Shown here piece after piece: positions 4,433 through 7,778 of a stretch of DNA of 7,778 bases. Origin of the DNA: Deltaproteobacteria bacterium (GTDB lineage Bacteria > Desulfobacterota > GWC2-55-46 > UBA9637); NCBI GenBank assembly GCA_016234985.1, contig JACRNK010000123.1:1-7778 (forward strand), given 5' to 3'. The position numbers and the translations under genes were made by a program. Within the stretch, counting starts at the first letter, position 1; the number at the start of each line of letters is the position of its first letter. The notes beneath the pieces were generated by a model that worked only from the letters and a program-made list of their open reading frames with translations, was not told the DNA's origin and did not search any database.

Positions 4433-5961
4433 CAATTGACACCCGCCCTTGCCTTGACCACCTCTATCCAGTTTTTTACCTTTTCCGAATCTTTGCCGTC
4501 TAATGTAACATATTTGCTGTAATGTTTTAAGGCCTCTTTGTAGTCCTTTTTGTAAAGCTCATACGCTATTCCAATCTCCTTGTGCAGCGATGCCTCCTCC
4601 GGCCTCTCCTCCGCCATTCTCCTGTAAATATTAATGGCCTCATCCACCTCGCCGCTCAACAAGAATGCCTTTGCCATAGCCGGATTTACATTTCCGTTTT
4701 TATAGTTAAGGCCGGCCGCTTTTTTAAATCGCGCTGCCGCGCCTTTAACATCCGTCTTGTTTAAAAGAAGAACGCCGAGATTATAATTGAGATACGGGTT
4801 TAAAGGCTCTATGGCCTCCGCATCTTTATAATATTTAAGCGCAAGTTCCTCCTTGCCCTGTATCTGATATATGCCCCCAAGGTTTATCATAGACCTTGCA
4901 GGGCCGCCTATCATTATTGCATTTTTGTATGCCTCTGCCGCTGATGCAAGAGAGCCCTCCTCAATAAATACTGCGCCCAGAGCCTCGTATATCTCCGGCG
5001 TCTGGCGGCCTGATTTAAGCGATTCCAACAACTCCTTTTTTGCGCCACCCTTTAGCCCGTGCGGCATAAATAACGGAACAAGCCCGCCTGAATCAAATTC
5101 CCGTTTGTATGCGGCAGGCCTGAGCACGGAAAGTCTTACAATATCCTTTTGAATCAGCTCATTGCCGCCGTATTCCACGGACGCTGTTAAGCTGGCCTCG
5201 TATGCCTTAACCGCCTGCTCTTCCAGCGGATATGCCTTTTCTTCAAGAAGAAAGTTATAATCTTCAAGTTCCTTTTTAGACAGGTCTGCCGGTCTTTCGG
5301 AGCTTAGCAGGGCGTCTCTAAAACCTTCAAAAACAAGCCCCATCCTGTAGAATGATTCGGGCAGAAGTTCAGCAACCTTGTTTGTTATGACATATTTATA
5401 GTCGTCAAGTATCTCCTTCATAAGCGATTCTTTTGCCTTAAGGCTTTTTTCAAAAGGCTGCTCAATAGGCTGTTTTAAAAAAACGTCTGTCTTTTCCTCA
5501 GCCAATTTAAATCTTGCCCTCGCTGCATACGGCTCATTGCCTGCCAGCTTTGCCGTTTTTAGCGCAGCAGTGAGGGTCTCTTTCCCTGCCTTGTTCTTGC
5601 CTGAGGCTATCTGCGCAGAACCGAGGATATAAAGGGCCTCTGCCTTTCCCTGCAAACTGAATTCATTAGATGCGCTATATTTAATTAACAATGCCTCCAA
5701 TCTGTCATATTCCTTTGACCTTTCCAAAACCCCTGCTGCCGCAAGTATAAGCTGCTGAGATTCCTGTTTGTCCTGAGAAAATTTTGCCGCCTCTTCAAAT
5801 AGAAGAGCCGATTCCGCAGGACTGCTATTTTGTTCCATCTTCTTTCCAGCCTCTACAAGAATGGCCTTGGTCCATTTTGAATGCGGATAATACTCCTTTA
5901 TAAGCCCTATAACGGTCTTAAAGCCGGCCGTGTCCCCTGATTGTATGTATATCTGCCCCAC
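4432..5961 (-). CDS. TPR-repeat protein, probable C-terminal half of a frameshifted larger protein
   Basis: The open frame gives 509 residues from a GTG at 5961, right after an in-frame TGA. Clear TPR units lie at about 322-355, 356-389, 390-422, 424-456 and 457-490; the part before (1-320) is helical and TPR-like but diverged. There is no signal peptide, although the gene before it encodes an exported lipoprotein and the gene after it a signal-peptide protein. The first residues (GQIYIQSGDTAGFKTVIGLI) read as the continuation of the TPR helix that the upstream frame abandons after W553. One extra G in the GGGG run at 5956-5959 would join both into about 1061 residues. I therefore think this is the rear half of one periplasmic TPR scaffold. 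If it is a true separate gene it would be cytoplasmic and weakly initiated. It ends with TGATG overlap onto the small exported protein. Confidence 0.85.
   Translation of the reverse strand: MGQIYIQSGDTAGFKTVIGLIKEYYPHSKWTKAILVEAGKKMEQNSSPAESALLFEEAAKFSQDKQESQQLILAAAGVLERSKEYDRLEALLIKYSASNEFSLQGKAEALYILGSAQIASGKNKAGKETLTAALKTAKLAGNEPYAARARFKLAEEKTDVFLKQPIEQPFEKSLKAKESLMKEILDDYKYVITNKVAELLPESFYRMGLVFEGFRDALLSSERPADLSKKELEDYNFLLEEKAYPLEEQAVKAYEASLTASVEYGGNELIQKDIVRLSVLRPAAYKREFDSGGLVPLFMPHGLKGGAKKELLESLKSGRQTPEIYEALGAVFIEEGSLASAAEAYKNAIMIGGPARSMINLGGIYQIQGKEELALKYYKDAEAIEPLNPYLNYNLGVLLLNKTDVKGAAARFKKAAGLNYKNGNVNPAMAKAFLLSGEVDEAINIYRRMAEERPEEASLHKEIGIAYELYKKDYKEALKHYSKYVTLDGKDSEKVKNWIEVVKARAGVN
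5907..5961 (-). other. Frame overlap with probable single-base shift in a G run
   Basis: For 55 bases both TPR frames are open. The minus strand reads GAG TGG GGC AGA in the upstream frame; TGG GGG CAG would pass straight into the downstream frame, needing one more G in the run at 5959-5956. Downstream of this point only the second frame looks like TPR sequence, and upstream of it only the first does. The heptamer here is not a canonical X-XXY-YYZ slippery site, so an indel (real or from assembly) is more likely than programmed shifting. Confidence 0.75.
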
Positions 5962-7613
5962 TCATTAGATGCCTTCAGCGCCGAGGCATAGGCATCTATG
6001 GCTGACGGGGTGTCTTTTTCCGCAATATATATTTCGCCCATTTTTTTATACGCATAAGATTGGCTGCTCCCTTTAAGCAATGGAGAAACAATATCCTTTG
6101 CCTCACGGTAATATCCAAGCCTTGCGTAAACATCCGCAGCCTTATATATAAGGTTCTCTAAACCGGCGCTCCCTGAAAATTCCATTTTACAGTAATCCAC
6201 TATCCTTTTAACGGCAGCCGCAGACACTTCCATCTTTTTAACGTCCTGCGCGGCAATAAGCTCGTAGGCAAGGAGCGCCGCATACGCCGCTTTTTCACCC
6301 TGAGGCCGGCCTTTGTAAAGACGCATGATATATTCATATTTGACTGCGGCATCGGCATATTCCTTTGCGTCAAACAATGTTTCGGCAAGCAAGATATTTA
6401 CATCTTTGTAGTCTGCAGAGTTCGGAAAATAGTACAGATATTGCTCATACCCTTTAACAGCCCTTTTAAATGCCTCGGAATCGTTTTTTTCCCTGCCCTT
6501 CCTGTGATATTCTTTTGATATATCAAGCAGCGTCTCGGCTGTAATCCTGTCAACCTCTTTGCTGCCATTCGGATATTTTTCCGCATATAACTTTGCGGTA
6601 GGGTTGTAGTTTGCAACTATCACTTCTTTTATCCTCAATGCCTCTTCGTTGTTGTTCAGCTTCTCATATACCCCGGCCATTTCCTTATAGAGCATCGGCA
6701 AATCAGCATCATCAGGGAAAAGGGCTTTGAATATATTATATGTTGATATGGCCTCCTCGTATCTTGTTTCCTGAACAAATAACCTGACCAGTTCCAAAAG
6801 CGCATCAGGGGCATAGCTTTTTAACTTTATAACCGCTGCTGCATCTTCAATATCCCTGACAGATTTCATACGGCTCATAGAGCGCACAATATTATGAAAC
6901 GACTCGCCTGCAAGGCTGTCTGCCGCTTCGCCTGAACGGCCTCTCATGTCAACAATCCGGCTGAACAAATCAATGGCCCCGGTATAATCATCCATCTTGT
7001 AATAGGCCCACCCTGATTTATAAAGGGCCTTTTCATAGAATATGGAATCAGGGCGGTCTAATATCCTTTGGTATGCATTTATCGCGTCTCTGAATTGGCT
7101 TGTGTCAAAGTATATTTCTCCAAGCCTGAAGTTTACCTCCGTATAATACGGGCTTTCCTTGTATCTCTCTGTGAATCCTTCAAAAACTTTCAAAGCCTGC
7201 TCAAGCTCGCCCTGTTCATATAGCGCATATCCCAGAACATACAAGGCAGACGACATCCCAGGCTTGTTTGGATATTTTTGAATAATTGCCTTATATCCGT
7301 TTATAATCCTGGCATGATCCGCCTTTGGAACAGCCGGCTCTTGCTTTATTTTCCCGCCCCTGTAAAGACCAAGCTCGTTCTCATATCTTGCCGTTTCCTC
7401 TTTAAGTATTTCGCTTGATTCTTTGAAATATTCCTCGGTCAGCATAAGGAGCGTGTCTATTGCTGAAAAATCCTTCCCGCGAAGAGCCATATTTATATAT
7501 TCTTCCGCCTCTGCCATGCTTTTGTTTTCCCTTGGCTGGAATTTCGAAGGTATTGCCTGGCATGAATATATAAATAACATCAGTGGCAGCAGAAGCAATC
7601 CCTTATAGCGCAT
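5907..7613 (-). CDS. TPR-repeat lipoprotein, probable N-terminal part of a frameshifted larger protein
   Basis: 568 residues from the ATG at 7613. The N-terminus MRYKGLLLLPLMLFIYSC is a short basic-hydrophobic signal ending in a lipobox-like IYSC, so C18 is the likely lipidated Cys; with no Asp after it (QAIP follows), outer-membrane sorting is plausible. TPR-like units are visible at about 122-155, 158-190, 195-225, 272-302, 308-338, 405-432, 487-514 and 521-552, with the spacing seen in BamD/YbgF-type periplasmic TPR proteins. The last 16 residues (after W552) turn abruptly into GRYTYNQGTRPALRPL, rich in Gly and Pro and unlike a TPR helix, which marks a frameshift. The ATG shares its A with the TGA of the upstream gene (TGATG); an in-frame GTG at 7616 is an alternative start with slightly better spacing from GGAGG at 7631-7627. 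Role inferred: periplasmic scaffold for the ExbB/ExbD-driven machine. Confidence 0.87.
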   Translation of the reverse strand: MRYKGLLLLPLMLFIYSCQAIPSKFQPRENKSMAEAEEYINMALRGKDFSAIDTLLMLTEEYFKESSEILKEETARYENELGLYRGGKIKQEPAVPKADHARIINGYKAIIQKYPNKPGMSSALYVLGYALYEQGELEQALKVFEGFTERYKESPYYTEVNFRLGEIYFDTSQFRDAINAYQRILDRPDSIFYEKALYKSGWAYYKMDDYTGAIDLFSRIVDMRGRSGEAADSLAGESFHNIVRSMSRMKSVRDIEDAAAVIKLKSYAPDALLELVRLFVQETRYEEAISTYNIFKALFPDDADLPMLYKEMAGVYEKLNNNEEALRIKEVIVANYNPTAKLYAEKYPNGSKEVDRITAETLLDISKEYHRKGREKNDSEAFKRAVKGYEQYLYYFPNSADYKDVNILLAETLFDAKEYADAAVKYEYIMRLYKGRPQGEKAAYAALLAYELIAAQDVKKMEVSAAAVKRIVDYCKMEFSGSAGLENLIYKAADVYARLGYYREAKDIVSPLLKGSSQSYAYKKMGEIYIAEKDTPSAIDAYASALKASNEWGRYTYNQGTRPALRPL

Positions 7614-7778
7614 CACCTTTTTGAAGCCTCCATCTTATTATCTACTTCCTTCAAACCTTCAATGGCCTTCTGTTCCAAAGCCCTGATGCCATACCTCATC
7701 ATGGCGGCGCGGCGGGCTATATGCCCTTGCATAAGCTTAAGCGAGTTATCGGCGCCTTGTTTCGCGCTTTTTTTGTTA
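7613..7778 (-). CDS. Unidentified protein, C-terminal 54 residues (partial)
   Basis: The minus-strand frame entering from the right edge stays open to a TGA at 7615-7613. The visible 54 residues are basic and look helical throughout (for example QGHIARRAAMMRYGIRALEQ at 17-36, then KEVDNKMEASKR at the end), with no membrane helix or known motif. The stop overlaps the ATG of the TPR lipoprotein by one base, so it belongs to the same operon and is probably translated before it. The codon pattern and tight coupling support a real gene. The product cannot be named from this tail; an upstream component of the same envelope machine is a guess from position. Confidence 0.65.
   Translation of the reverse strand, partial: NKKSAKQGADNSLKLMQGHIARRAAMMRYGIRALEQKAIEGLKEVDNKMEASKR

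Noticed and set aside
5907..5961. Programmed -1 ribosomal frameshift at the GGGG run
   Set aside because: The site lacks the canonical X-XXY-YYZ heptamer and I see no convincing stimulatory stem nearby; a plain indel explains it more simply, though it is not excluded.

Overview
The window looks like a piece of a Gram-negative chromosome carrying an envelope machine. Evidence for the cell type: inner-membrane ExbB/ExbD-type proton-motor subunits, an apparent lipoprotein with TPR repeats, and several Sec signal peptides. The style (TPR proteins in number, one ExbB with two ExbD paralogues, a secreted RCC1 protein with a short 'IDNKG...AQTGK' tail domain, and an intergenic AAATCCCCC-type palindrome) reminds me of Nitrospirota or Desulfobacterota/'delta' lineages. 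That placement is an impression and not a computed result.

Layout, read along the minus strand (most genes): 7778-7613 is the tail of an unidentified basic helical protein. 7613-5907 is a TPR lipoprotein, and 5961-4432 holds more TPR repeats in another frame; the two are probably one protein of about 1060 residues broken by a single-base shift in a G run at 5956-5959. 4432-4142 is a small exported protein of unknown family. These genes overlap by single bases (TGATG) at 7613 and 4432, so they form a tight operon. At the left end 1328-675 is an ExbB/TolQ-type channel subunit, 694-185 an ExbD/TolR-type subunit, and 180-1 (running off the window) a second ExbD/TolR-type subunit, again packed by overlap or a 4-base gap.

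Between these two blocks sit two unrelated genes: a membrane-anchored TPR protein (2210-1500, minus) and a divergent, strongly promoted, secreted RCC1-repeat protein (2315-3964, plus) ending in an Ig-like and a FIMAH-like domain. A rho-independent terminator follows it at 4002-4055. They look like an insertion into, or a junction beside, the motor/TPR locus.

How they may work together (inference): the ExbB-ExbD-ExbD complex would use proton flow to drive periplasmic movement, passed on to the TPR lipoprotein and the small exported protein, as in the AglRQS-Glt machines of Myxococcus. The most striking molecular detail is that the ExbD encoded next to ExbB has Asn (N25) where the family has its proton-carrying Asp, while the second ExbD keeps Asp (D27). 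If they pair, the motor would have one live and one dead proton site.
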